This document shows positions 57,901 through 64,000 of a stretch of DNA of 64,000 nucleotides, in pieces; position 1 is the first letter of the stretch, and every line of letters begins with the position of its first letter. The notes beneath the pieces were generated by a model. It searched no databases, was not told the DNA's origin, and saw only the letters and a program-made list of their open reading frames with translations. Origin of the DNA: Lactobacillus sp. MRS-253-APC-2B. GTDB lineage: Bacteria; Bacillota; Bacilli; Lactobacillales; Lactobacillaceae. The stretch spans positions 186,001 to 250,000 of the forward strand of contig NZ_JABAFO010000001.1 in NCBI RefSeq assembly GCF_012843675.1. Reading direction: 5' to 3'. A program made the translations under genes and the position numbers.

Positions 57901-58411
57901 CGATCCGCATCCCGCGGCCACCGCCACCCATGGCTGCCTTGATCATAATCGGATAGCCATGCGTATGAGCAAATTTGCGAACCTCATCAATTGACTGAAC
58001 TGGCTCATCCGTACCGGGAATCGTCTTCAAGCCAGCCTTGACCGCAACTTCCTTAGCCGCAACCTTGTCACCAAACAGCTGCAGCTGACGAACGGTTGGG
58101 CCGATAAAGATAATGCCGTTGTCCGCACATTTTTGTGCAAACTCTTCATTTTCAGCTAAAAAGCCGTAACCGGGATGCACCGCATCGGCACCGGTCTGCT
58201 TAGCGACCCGAATAATGTCATCCATGTCCAGGTAGGCTTCGATTGGCTTTTTGCCGGCACCAATCTGATAAGCCTCATCCGCACGGAAACGATGGACGCC
58301 ATATTCATCTTCCTTGGCGTAAACGGCAACCGTCTTCAGACCCAATTCATGACAGGCCCGTATGATCCGGACTGCTATTTCACCACGATTGGCAATTAAA
58401 ACTTTCTTCAC
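54968..58411 (-). CDS. pyc: Pyruvate carboxylase
   Basis: A 1147-residue biotin enzyme. The biotin carboxylase domain starts KKVLIANRGEIAVRIIRA, with the Gly-rich ATP-grasp loop MGGGGRGMR (about 164-172). The carboxyltransferase starts near 530 (DTTMRDAHQSLFATRMR), and the carrier domain ends with the biotinyl motif EAMKMETT. It fixes bicarbonate onto pyruvate to give oxaloacetate. The frame opens at a TTG (58432), but AAGGTGG points to the GTG at 58411. An extended -10 lies at 58473. Aminotransferase downstream; BirA supplies biotinylation. Confidence 0.97.
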   Translation of the reverse strand: MKKVLIANRGEIAVRIIRACHELGLKTVAVYAKEDEYGVHRFRADEAYQIGAGKKPIEAYLDMDDIIRVAKQTGADAVHPGYGFLAENEEFAQKCADNGIIFIGPTVRQLQLFGDKVAAKEVAVKAGLKTIPGTDEPVQSIDEVRKFAHTHGYPIMIKAAMGGGGRGMRIVHNDDELDGAYDRARSEAKQSFGDDELYVEKYLKNPKHIEVQILADQHGHVMHLFERDCSVQRRNQKVIEFAPSLALNEERRQAICQAAVKLMESVHYQNAGTVEFLVTDDDFYFIEVNPRIQVEHTVTELITDIDIVQSQILIADGADLYKDLELPAQDQLEHNGYGIQCRVTTEDPENNFMPDTGRIETYRSPGGMGVRLDGGNAYAGAVITPYFDSLLVKACVHARTFKSAVRRMIRVLHEFQIRGIKTNIPFMLNVLHHPVFEAGQAHTTFIDQTPELFDFKHEKPDSAKQLLTYVGDVTVNGFNGVKAREQVHAAELKAPKINLERHNGLPIVNAKDILDRDGAEAAMKWVSDQKRVLITDTTMRDAHQSLFATRMRTKDMLPIADLYDRAMPNVFSAEVWGGATFDVAYRFLGEDPWERLKILREKMPHTMLQMLLRGSNAVGYKNYPDNALKKFIDKSAEDGVDVFRIFDSLNWIEQMQKSIEYVRQTGKIAEGTMCYTGDLLSPDEHKYTLDYYKTLAGQLVDAGAQIIGIKDMAGLLKPQAAYELVGELKSKYDVPVHLHTHDTTGNGVATYVQATRAGVDVVDVASSALSGTTSQPSMSSFYYALAGNERQPELDIETVEKINDYWAQVKPLYQDFMNGITSPQTDIYQTEMPGGQYSNLQQQAKSLGLDDFDEVKAKYREVNALLGDIVKVTPSSKVVGDMAIFMIQNGLDSSNILERGKTLDFPESVVNFFAGDLGQPYGGFPKQLQQVVLKDHPAITVRPGSLAKPVDFDQTTKELAEQLKRQPTAEEVISYVLYPDVFLDYVKRNRQYGQIGVLDTNTFYQGMRPGEKIYVNLRPGRTEILQLNTVSDMDVDGNRQLLFSENGQQLVLTVKDQTHAATAKVSVPKADPHDPGQIGMPLNGTVVDVMVENGDEVKKGQTLVVTEAMKMETTIKASFDGKIDKVYAKAGSTMESQDLLIQMSPLS

Positions 58412-58472
58412 GAAATACACCACCTTGAACAATCGTCAACAGTAACGAACTTTCTCCCTACCTCAAGGCAAA

Positions 58473-58481
58473 ATTATATCA
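58473..58481 (-). promoter_or_regulatory. Putative pyc promoter, extended -10
   Basis: Minus strand TGA-TATAAT, 62 nt before the GTG start; -35 not clear. Confidence 0.6.
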
Positions 58482-58585
58482 TAAATTTTTAGCTTGATTG
58501 TCTAAAAAATGAGAAATCAATAAGATTTATCGAGCAAAAACGAACCATTTTTTTATTTTTAAAACTGCCTAGCAATTTTTCGCAA

Positions 58586-58621
58586 AATTAAAAGGATTCA
58601 GAGCGCTGAATCCTTTTAATT
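58586..58621 (-). terminator. Terminator at the end of the fab-acc operon
   Basis: 15-bp perfect stem AATTAAAAGGATTCA / TGAATCCTTTTAATT with TTTTGCG behind, just past the fabI stop. Confidence 0.9.
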
Positions 58622-58623
58622 AG

Positions 58624-59388
58624 TTAGATTAAATGAACACCTTTGTCAACGTAAATGACATCGCCGGCGATTCCTTTTGAAAGATCACTCATCAAAAAGG
58701 CACAGGTACCGCCGATCTCTTCCAAAGTCACAGATTGACCATCAGTCGTCCGATCCTGCGACATCTTTAAAAGATCGCTATGGTTGTCGATTCCAGTAAC
58801 GGCCAGCGTCTTCATGGCCCCTGCAGAAATAGCGTTTACTCGTACACCCATTGAACCCATGTCGCGAGCCAAATAGCGAACACTGGCCTCCAGTGCCGCC
58901 TTGGCTACTCCCATAACGTTATAGTTTGGAATTGCCCGCTCCGAGCCAAAGTAGGTCAGAGTCGCAATGCTGGCCGGATCATTAAGCAGATCCAGTTCAT
59001 GAGCAGCCTTGGCAACGGCAATCAGTGAATAGGCCGAAACATTTTGAGCCAGGGCATATCCTTCACGACTGACGTTTAGAATCGAGCCACTCAGTTCTTC
59101 TTTTTTTGCATAGGCAATTGCATGCACCAAACCATCAACCTTGCCAAATCGCTTCTTAATGGCCTTAAAAGCTGTCTGAATGCTGTCATCGTTGGCAACG
59201 TCGCATTCAATCAGGCGCTGTTCGTCATTTACCAAACGACTGATGCTTTTTTTCATGCGTTCATTTTGGTAGGTATAAATGACGGTTGCCCCTTGTTTTT
59301 CCATTTCCTGGGCACATCCCCACGCAATTGAGCGCTTATTGGCCACGCCCATGACAATGATTCGCTTATTGCTTAAAATTCCTTCCAT
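58624..59388 (-). CDS. fabI: Enoyl-ACP reductase (NADH)
   Basis: A 254-residue SDR enzyme doing the last reduction of each fatty-acid elongation round. It begins with GILSNKRIIVMGVANKRSIAW, and the catalytic Tyr and Lys lie in YNVMGVAKAALEA (about 155-167). It is the FabI type, the common triclosan target. ATG at 59388, 15 nt after accA. Last gene of the operon. Confidence 0.96.
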   Translation of the reverse strand: MEGILSNKRIIVMGVANKRSIAWGCAQEMEKQGATVIYTYQNERMKKSISRLVNDEQRLIECDVANDDSIQTAFKAIKKRFGKVDGLVHAIAYAKKEELSGSILNVSREGYALAQNVSAYSLIAVAKAAHELDLLNDPASIATLTYFGSERAIPNYNVMGVAKAALEASVRYLARDMGSMGVRVNAISAGAMKTLAVTGIDNHSDLLKMSQDRTTDGQSVTLEEIGGTCAFLMSDLSKGIAGDVIYVDKGVHLI

Positions 59389-59403
59389 TATTTTCTTCCC
59401 TCA

Positions 59404-60177
59404 CTAAAACTTTCTAAATCGCTGCTGACGACGCTGTAACAGCTCAGTAGGCGTTAACTGCTGCAAAGCTGCCAATTCACGAGTCAAGACTTCATCCAGA
59501 TTGGCAATTACGGCTTGATGATCAGCCGGTTCAGCAATGATCCCTTCTATGATCCCTTGCTTTTTTAGAGCCTGAGGCGTCAGCTGCATGATTTCAGCGG
59601 CCTCAGCTGCCCGTGAACTGTCTTTCCACAGAATCGATGCAAAACCTTCTGGTGAAAGAATCGAATAGGTACTGTTCTCAAGCATCCAAACCTCATCACC
59701 GCATGCCAAGGCCAGCGCCCCGCCACTGCCGCCTTCACCAAAAACGACCGTAATAATTGGAATGGCCAGCTGGCTGATTTCCAAGAGATTCTGAGCGATT
59801 GCCGCACCCTGACCGTTTTCTTCGGCTGATTGCCCCGGATAGGCACCTGGTGTATTGACAAAGCAAAAGACCGGCCGTTTGAATTTTTCAGCCTGCTTAA
59901 TCAAGCGCAGCGATTTTCGATAGCCGCCTGGTTCCGGACAGCCAAAATGGCATGCCATGCGTTCTTCAATGGTCTGGCCGCGATCAGTAGCAATCACGGT
60001 GACTGGCTGACCATGAAAATCGGCAATTCCGCCTTTAATGGCCGGATCATCAGTGCCATTGCGATCACCGTGCAGTTCAATAAAATCAGAAAATAATTGC
60101 GTTAAAATCTCGGCACTGGTGATCTTTTCCTCGCTGCGGGCAGCTTTAACAATCTCAACAGCTGTTTTTTCAGACAC
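59404..60177 (-). CDS. accA: Acetyl-CoA carboxylase carboxyltransferase, alpha subunit
   Basis: A 257-residue subunit. Crotonase-fold motifs RGQTIEERMACHFGCPEPGGYRKSL (about 65 onward; FGCPEPGGYRK), DTPGAYPG-like NTPGAYPGQSAEENGQ and GEGGSGGALAL are visible. With AccD it transfers CO2 from biotin to acetyl-CoA, giving malonyl-CoA. The GGGAGG SD is 8 nt before a GTG at 60177 (MSEKTAVEIV); the earlier GTG at 60186 lies on the SD. The start overlaps the accD stop by 8 nt. Confidence 0.95.
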   Translation of the reverse strand: MSEKTAVEIVKAARSEEKITSAEILTQLFSDFIELHGDRNGTDDPAIKGGIADFHGQPVTVIATDRGQTIEERMACHFGCPEPGGYRKSLRLIKQAEKFKRPVFCFVNTPGAYPGQSAEENGQGAAIAQNLLEISQLAIPIITVVFGEGGSGGALALACGDEVWMLENSTYSILSPEGFASILWKDSSRAAEAAEIMQLTPQALKKQGIIEGIIAEPADHQAVIANLDEVLTRELAALQQLTPTELLQRRQQRFRKF

Positions 60178-61021
60178 GCATGGCACCTCCCATCTTAAGC
60201 AGGCGCTTTAGGACTGCCTTTTCATCGGACCGCTTGACGATTGCATCAACAAAGCCATGTTTGAGCAGGTTCTCAGCTGCCTGCAGGTCATCAGGAATCT
60301 TTTGGTGCATCGTCTGTTCAATCACTCGCCGACCGGCAAAGCCAACCAATGCATGCGGCTCAGCCAAGGTAACGTCGCCTTGCATAGCAAAGCTTGCTGT
60401 CACCCCACCAGTCGTCGGGCCCGTTAAGACAACCGTGTAGAGCAGGCCGGCCTGATCATGAATAGCGACGGCATTGCTGATCTTGGCCATCTGCATCAGC
60501 GAATGAATTCCTTCTTGCATCCGTGCCCCGCCAGAAGCCGTAACAATGATGACCGGCAGCTGATGTTTGGTTGCATATTCAAACAACCGCGTAATCTTTT
60601 CGCCGGCTACGGTCCCCAAAGATCCCATGATAAAACCAGGATCCATGATGCCTAAAGCCACTCGATAGCTGCCAATTTCAGCCACGCCGGTTAAGACGGC
60701 ATCATTGAGTGCTGTCTTTTCCTGGGCGGCTTTTAACTTGGACTGATAGCCAGGAAACGATAATGGATCCTTGGTCTGCAGATCATTATCCATTTCCTCA
60801 AACTCATCAACCAGCCATTTGAGACGCTGTCTGGCACCAATTCGAAAGCCATAATAACATTGAGGACATTGAGCATAGCAGTCCAACTGACGACTGACGA
60901 TCGTCAAGCCGCACTGCGGGCACTTGCGCAACAGGTCATCGGGAACCTTGGCATCGGCTTTGCGATCAGCTTTGACGTGGCGTTCGCTAAGCGTATTCTT
61001 TTTTTGAACGTAAAGCTTCAC
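60170..61021 (-). CDS. accD: Acetyl-CoA carboxylase carboxyltransferase, beta subunit
   Basis: A 283-residue subunit with a four-Cys zinc ribbon near the N terminus (RKCPQCG, then CYAQCPQCYYG) and the biotin/CoA fold (SGGARMQEGIHSLMQMAK, LVGFAGRRVIEQT). The GTG at 61021 overlaps the accC stop (GTGA); SD is GGAGAGG. The 61045 frame extension lies inside accC and lacks an SD. Confidence 0.95.
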   Translation of the reverse strand: MKLYVQKKNTLSERHVKADRKADAKVPDDLLRKCPQCGLTIVSRQLDCYAQCPQCYYGFRIGARQRLKWLVDEFEEMDNDLQTKDPLSFPGYQSKLKAAQEKTALNDAVLTGVAEIGSYRVALGIMDPGFIMGSLGTVAGEKITRLFEYATKHQLPVIIVTASGGARMQEGIHSLMQMAKISNAVAIHDQAGLLYTVVLTGPTTGGVTASFAMQGDVTLAEPHALVGFAGRRVIEQTMHQKIPDDLQAAENLLKHGFVDAIVKRSDEKAVLKRLLKMGGAMRV

Positions 61022-62388
61022 TTGCCGTCCTCTCCTTTCCAACACGGCATGAAGTCCTGCTCCAGATAATTGGTTGTCATCGTCCCTTGCAAAAATTCAG
61101 AATCATTTAAGATTGCCAGATGAAAATTCTGATTGGTCGTAATCCCGGTAATCACCATCTCACCAAGCAACCGCTTAAGTTTTTCAATCGCCTCAATTCG
61201 ATCATGTCCCAAGGCAATTACCTTGGCAATCATCGAGTCGTAATAAGGCGTTACCTTTGCTTGCGGATAGAGTGCGGTATCGATTCGCATCCCCAGATTG
61301 CCGACTGGCAGATATAGATAATTGATTGTGCCAGTCGAAGGCATAAAGTCTTTTTGTGGATCCTCAGCATTGATGCGACATTCAATTGCCACCCCATGCA
61401 GCTTGATGTCGTCTTGCTTAAAAGGCAGCTGCTCACCGGCGGCAACCATCACCTGCGCTTTAACCAGATCAATACCGGTTACCATTTCCGTAACGGTGTG
61501 CTCAACTTGAATACGCGTATTCATTTCCATGAAATAAAAATGATGCGTCTGATCCATTAAAAACTCCAAGGTTCCGGTATTCCGATAGTCGATTGCTCGC
61601 ACTGCCTTGAGTGCCAGTTGTCCTAAATACTGTCGCTCATTTTGAGTAATCAGCGAACAGGGACTTTCCTCGATTACCTTTTGCTTATTGCGCTGCAAAG
61701 AGCAGTCACGCTCTGGAAACCAGACGGCATGGCCAAAGTCGTCACAAAAGACTTGAACCTCAATATGCTTGACGTTTTCTAAAATCTTCTCCAGATACAT
61801 TCGGTCATCATTAAATGATATCCTGGCCTCGCTTTGCGCCTCATCAAACGCACGCTGCATCTGCTGCTCATCTTCTATGCGCCGAATTCCCTTGCCACCA
61901 CCACCAGCAGCGGCCTTTAGCAAAACCGGATAGCCGATCTTTTCAGCTACTGCTCTGGCACTGGCTGCATCGCTAAGATAACCATCACTGCCGGGAATTA
62001 CCGGAACGCCGCTTTTTTTCATCTGTTCTCTGGCATGTTCCTTGTTGCCCATCAGATCAATCGTTTGCGCCTTAGGACCAATAAAGACGATTCCACAGGC
62101 TTCACACATCTCAGCAAAAGCCGCATTTTCCGAAAGAAAGCCAAAGCCAGGGTGAATTGCCTGGGCACCCGTACCGATTGCGGCCGCTAAGATATTCTGC
62201 ATATTCAAATACGAATCCTGGGGCCGAGCACTGCCAACACAGACAGCCTCATCAGCCAACTGAACGTGCAGACTGTCGCGATCTGCTGTTGAATATACGG
62301 CTACGGATTTGATCCCTAGTTCCCGTAAAGAGCGAATGATCCGCACTGCGATCTCGCCACGATTGGCTACCAATACTTTCGAAAACAT
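61018..62388 (-). CDS. accC: Acetyl-CoA carboxylase biotin carboxylase subunit
   Basis: A 456-residue ATP-grasp enzyme carboxylating the biotin of AccB. MFSKVLVANRGEIAVRII, the Gly-rich loop AAGGGGKGIRR (about 160-170), EMNTRIQVEHTVTE (about 290-303) and RINAEDPQKDFMPS are typical. It closely resembles the first domain of Pyc in this window. A GTG at 62397 opens the frame; the ATG at 62388 has AGGTG at better spacing. Confidence 0.96.
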   Translation of the reverse strand: MFSKVLVANRGEIAVRIIRSLRELGIKSVAVYSTADRDSLHVQLADEAVCVGSARPQDSYLNMQNILAAAIGTGAQAIHPGFGFLSENAAFAEMCEACGIVFIGPKAQTIDLMGNKEHAREQMKKSGVPVIPGSDGYLSDAASARAVAEKIGYPVLLKAAAGGGGKGIRRIEDEQQMQRAFDEAQSEARISFNDDRMYLEKILENVKHIEVQVFCDDFGHAVWFPERDCSLQRNKQKVIEESPCSLITQNERQYLGQLALKAVRAIDYRNTGTLEFLMDQTHHFYFMEMNTRIQVEHTVTEMVTGIDLVKAQVMVAAGEQLPFKQDDIKLHGVAIECRINAEDPQKDFMPSTGTINYLYLPVGNLGMRIDTALYPQAKVTPYYDSMIAKVIALGHDRIEAIEKLKRLLGEMVITGITTNQNFHLAILNDSEFLQGTMTTNYLEQDFMPCWKGEDGK

Positions 62389-62397
62389 ACTCTTCAC

Positions 62398-62832
62398 CTA
62401 GCCAATCAAAAAGGTAAGCTCTGCTGTGCAGGCCTTTTTCCCGTCAACCGTTGCAATTCCCTTGCCAAGTCCCACGTGACCACGAACCTTTTCCAGCTCT
62501 ACTTCCAATCTCAGCGTATCTCCGGGCCGCACAACCTTACGAAACTCGGCGGACTTGATGCCGCCAAAATAAGCCGTTTTGCCCTTAAACTCCGGCTCAG
62601 ACAAAAGCGCTACAGCTCCAGTCTGTGCCAGCGACTCAACGATCAGCGCACCCGGCAGCACCGGATTTTTTGGAAAGTGGCCATTAAAGACCTCCTCATT
62701 GATCGTAACGTTGCGAATTGCTGTCGCCTTCTTGCCTGGTTCCAGCTCAACCACACGATCGATCAAAAGCATCGGATAACGATGTGGAATAATCTTTTGA
62801 ATCGCATTTGAATCCAAAATCGTTTCAGTCAT
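62398..62832 (-). CDS. fabZ: 3-hydroxyacyl-ACP dehydratase
   Basis: A 144-residue hot-dog protein. Catalytic His52 is in [11 protein letters not shown] and Glu66 in [20 protein letters not shown] (17-27) is the usual start. It removes water from 3-hydroxyacyl-ACP. ATG at 62832, 3 nt after the accB stop, hence coupled. Confidence 0.96.
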   Translation of the reverse strand: MTETILDSNAIQKIIPHRYPMLLIDRVVELEPGKKATAIRNVTINEEVFNGHFPKNPVLPGALIVESLAQTGAVALLSEPEFKGKTAYFGGIKSAEFRKVVRPGDTLRLEVELEKVRGHVGLGKGIATVDGKKACTAELTFLIG

Positions 62833-62835
62833 TGA

Positions 62836-63261
62836 CTAATCCTCCGTAACTTCAAACAAGGGCTGATCAACCTCTACCAGTTCGCCATTTTTAACCTTGA
62901 CTGCACTAATGACGCCATCCTGATCGCTTTTAACCTCGGTCATCATCTTCATCGCCTCAATAATGCAGACGATATCACCCTTATGCACGCGATCACCGAC
63001 TTTAACATAGGCCGGCTGCTCTGGCTTGGCCTGCAGATAGACCGTACCGACCAGCGGTGCTTTGATCTGCTGAGCAGCTGCAGTAGTTGCTTGCGCCGGA
63101 TACTCAACGGGCGGGATCGTTGCCGCACTTGTAGCCGTCGTGCTGACTGCCTGCTGATTCTTGCTTAGGTAAAGATGAAAGGATCCGTCATCGATTTTTA
63201 GTTCTCTGGTGTCAGAGGCTTCAAACGCCTTCATTAAGTGTTGAACGTCTTTTAATTCCAA
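62836..63261 (-). CDS. accB: Biotin carboxyl carrier protein
   Basis: A 141-residue carrier. N-terminal dimer region, an Ala/Thr/Pro-rich linker (40-64), then the biotinyl domain with Lys105 in IEAMKMMTEV. It shuttles CO2 between AccC and AccA/AccD; BirA (53 kb) would biotinylate it. The start is a TTG at 63261 with GGAAGTG 9 nt before it, inside the end of fabF region; no better start is in frame. Confidence 0.93.
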   Translation of the reverse strand: MELKDVQHLMKAFEASDTRELKIDDGSFHLYLSKNQQAVSTTATSAATIPPVEYPAQATTAAAQQIKAPLVGTVYLQAKPEQPAYVKVGDRVHKGDIVCIIEAMKMMTEVKSDQDGVISAVKVKNGELVEVDQPLFEVTED

Positions 63262-63268
63262 TTAAAAA

Positions 63269-64000
63269 TCACTTCCATTTTCGAAAAGCCAATACGGCAT
63301 TATGTCCACCAAAACCAAATGAGTTGCTCAGCGCATATTCGGCTTCTGGCTGGTTTTGATTGGTTTGATCAACCAGATTGACCTGGCAATCCGGATCTTG
63401 ATTTTCACAGCCAATGTTTGGCGGCAAGATGCCTTTTTGCAATGCTGCAACGGTAATTACTGCCTCAATAGCTCCAGCTGCCCCCAGCAGATGACCTGTC
63501 ATTCCTTTGATTGAGCTGACCATTACCTTGCTTTGATCGCCAAAGACCTTGTTGATTGCCAAGGCCTCACCGGCATCATTGGCATGCGTAGCCGTACCGT
63601 GTGCATTAATGTAGTCGACCTTGTCTGGTTCAATTCGGGCCTCGTCGATTGCCTGCTGCATGGCTCTTGCCGCACCACGACCTTCTGGATCAGGAGAAGT
63701 AATGTGATAGGCATCGCCAGTCGCACCATAGCCAACAATCTCGCCCAAGATTTTAGCACCGCGCTTTTGGGCATGCTCAAGGCTTTCCAAGACCATCGCA
63801 GCACCGCCTTCACCAAGAACGAATCCATTACGATCCTTGTCAAATGGTCGCGAAGCTTTCATTGGGTCAGTCGTTGTACTAAGGGCCGTTAAAGCCGCAA
63901 AGCCAGCAATGCCAATCTCGTTGACGGAAGCTTCCGAACCGCCCGCAATCATGACTTGGGCGCGCCCTTCCTTAACTTGACGATAGGCCTCACCAATCGA
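63269..64000 (-). CDS. fabF: 3-oxoacyl-ACP synthase II, C-terminal part (cut by window edge)
   Basis: The last 243 residues of a ketosynthase; the frame stays open to the window end (SIGEAYRQVKEGRAQVMIAG). It contains catalytic His in NAHGTATHANDAGEA, the conserved Lys in SSIKGMTGHLLGAAGA, and His in FGFGGHNAV near the end. It condenses malonyl-ACP with acyl-ACP. The active-site Cys would lie in the missing part. It leads into accB after 7 nt, in the usual fabF-accB-fabZ-accC-accD-accA order. Confidence 0.95.
   Translation of the reverse strand, partial: SIGEAYRQVKEGRAQVMIAGGSEASVNEIGIAGFAALTALSTTTDPMKASRPFDKDRNGFVLGEGGAAMVLESLEHAQKRGAKILGEIVGYGATGDAYHITSPDPEGRGAARAMQQAIDEARIEPDKVDYINAHGTATHANDAGEALAINKVFGDQSKVMVSSIKGMTGHLLGAAGAIEAVITVAALQKGILPPNIGCENQDPDCQVNLVDQTNQNQPEAEYALSNSFGFGGHNAVLAFRKWK

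Overview
The window reads as one chromosomal stretch of a low-to-mid GC heterofermentative-type lactobacillus, probably of the Limosilactobacillus group. Supporting signs are the gap-pgk-tpi-eno cluster, HPr kinase, ComFA/ComFC, GroESL under CIRCE, a clustered fab-acc operon ending in fabI, Gram-positive SD sequences (GGAGG) before nearly every gene, and many TTG/GTG starts. The species is inferred from protein similarity as I remember it, not from a search. Most genes lie on the minus strand. I see no insertion sequence, prophage, CRISPR array, rRNA operon or replication origin.

Layout. 1-7.3 kb: 3' to 5' on the minus strand are RNase R (cut by the window edge), secG, a ClC-type chloride transporter, enolase, TPI, PGK and GAPDH. 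7.3-9.2 kb: a tRNA-Arg(CCG), two very small genes and clpP under a CtsR box. 9.3-14.1 kb: whiA-yvcK-rapZ, a 0.2-kb dispersed repeat, and an aroD-aroE pair. 14.2-24.4 kb: uvrB-uvrA with a LexA box, a degenerate HAD protein, a tandem pair of unrecognised paralogues, an HD-domain nucleotidase and phosphoglucomutase. 24.4-33.2 kb: a Cof phosphatase, L-2-hydroxyisocaproate dehydrogenase, trxB, galU, and the tightly overlapped pspC-holin-like-hprK-lgt-gpsA block, then prfB with a programmed +1 frameshift.

33.2-39.6 kb: secA, hpf with a long structured leader, promoter and perfect cre site, comFC and a frameshifted comFA, yigZ, and a second copy of the dispersed repeat. 39.6-45.5 kb: a MarR-MFS pair, a small membrane protein and two APC transporters (one KimA-like). 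45.5-50.7 kb: groESL (CIRCE plus CtsR), rex with candidate self-operators, and an ABC-F protein. 50.7-64 kb: a ketopantoate-reductase-like dehydrogenase, then a biotin-centred region: CHY-zinc protein, birA, bioY with a BirA-type operator, an aminotransferase, pyruvate carboxylase, and fabF-accB-fabZ-accC-accD-accA-fabI.

How it works together: lower glycolysis feeds pyruvate and PEP. HPr kinase and cre sites link carbon status to expression, and Rex senses NADH. Pyruvate carboxylase plus the aminotransferase make oxaloacetate and probably aspartate. Biotin uptake (BioY), ligation (BirA) and the biotin enzymes (Pyc, AccB) are co-located. Stress control is visible through CIRCE and CtsR sites.

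Most of the window is ordinary core genome. The least explained parts are the 180-200 bp repeat found twice, the structured hpf leader, the paralogue pair at 20.3-21.9 kb, and a 41-codon gene at 8.3 kb whose promoter carries an unknown operator-like repeat.
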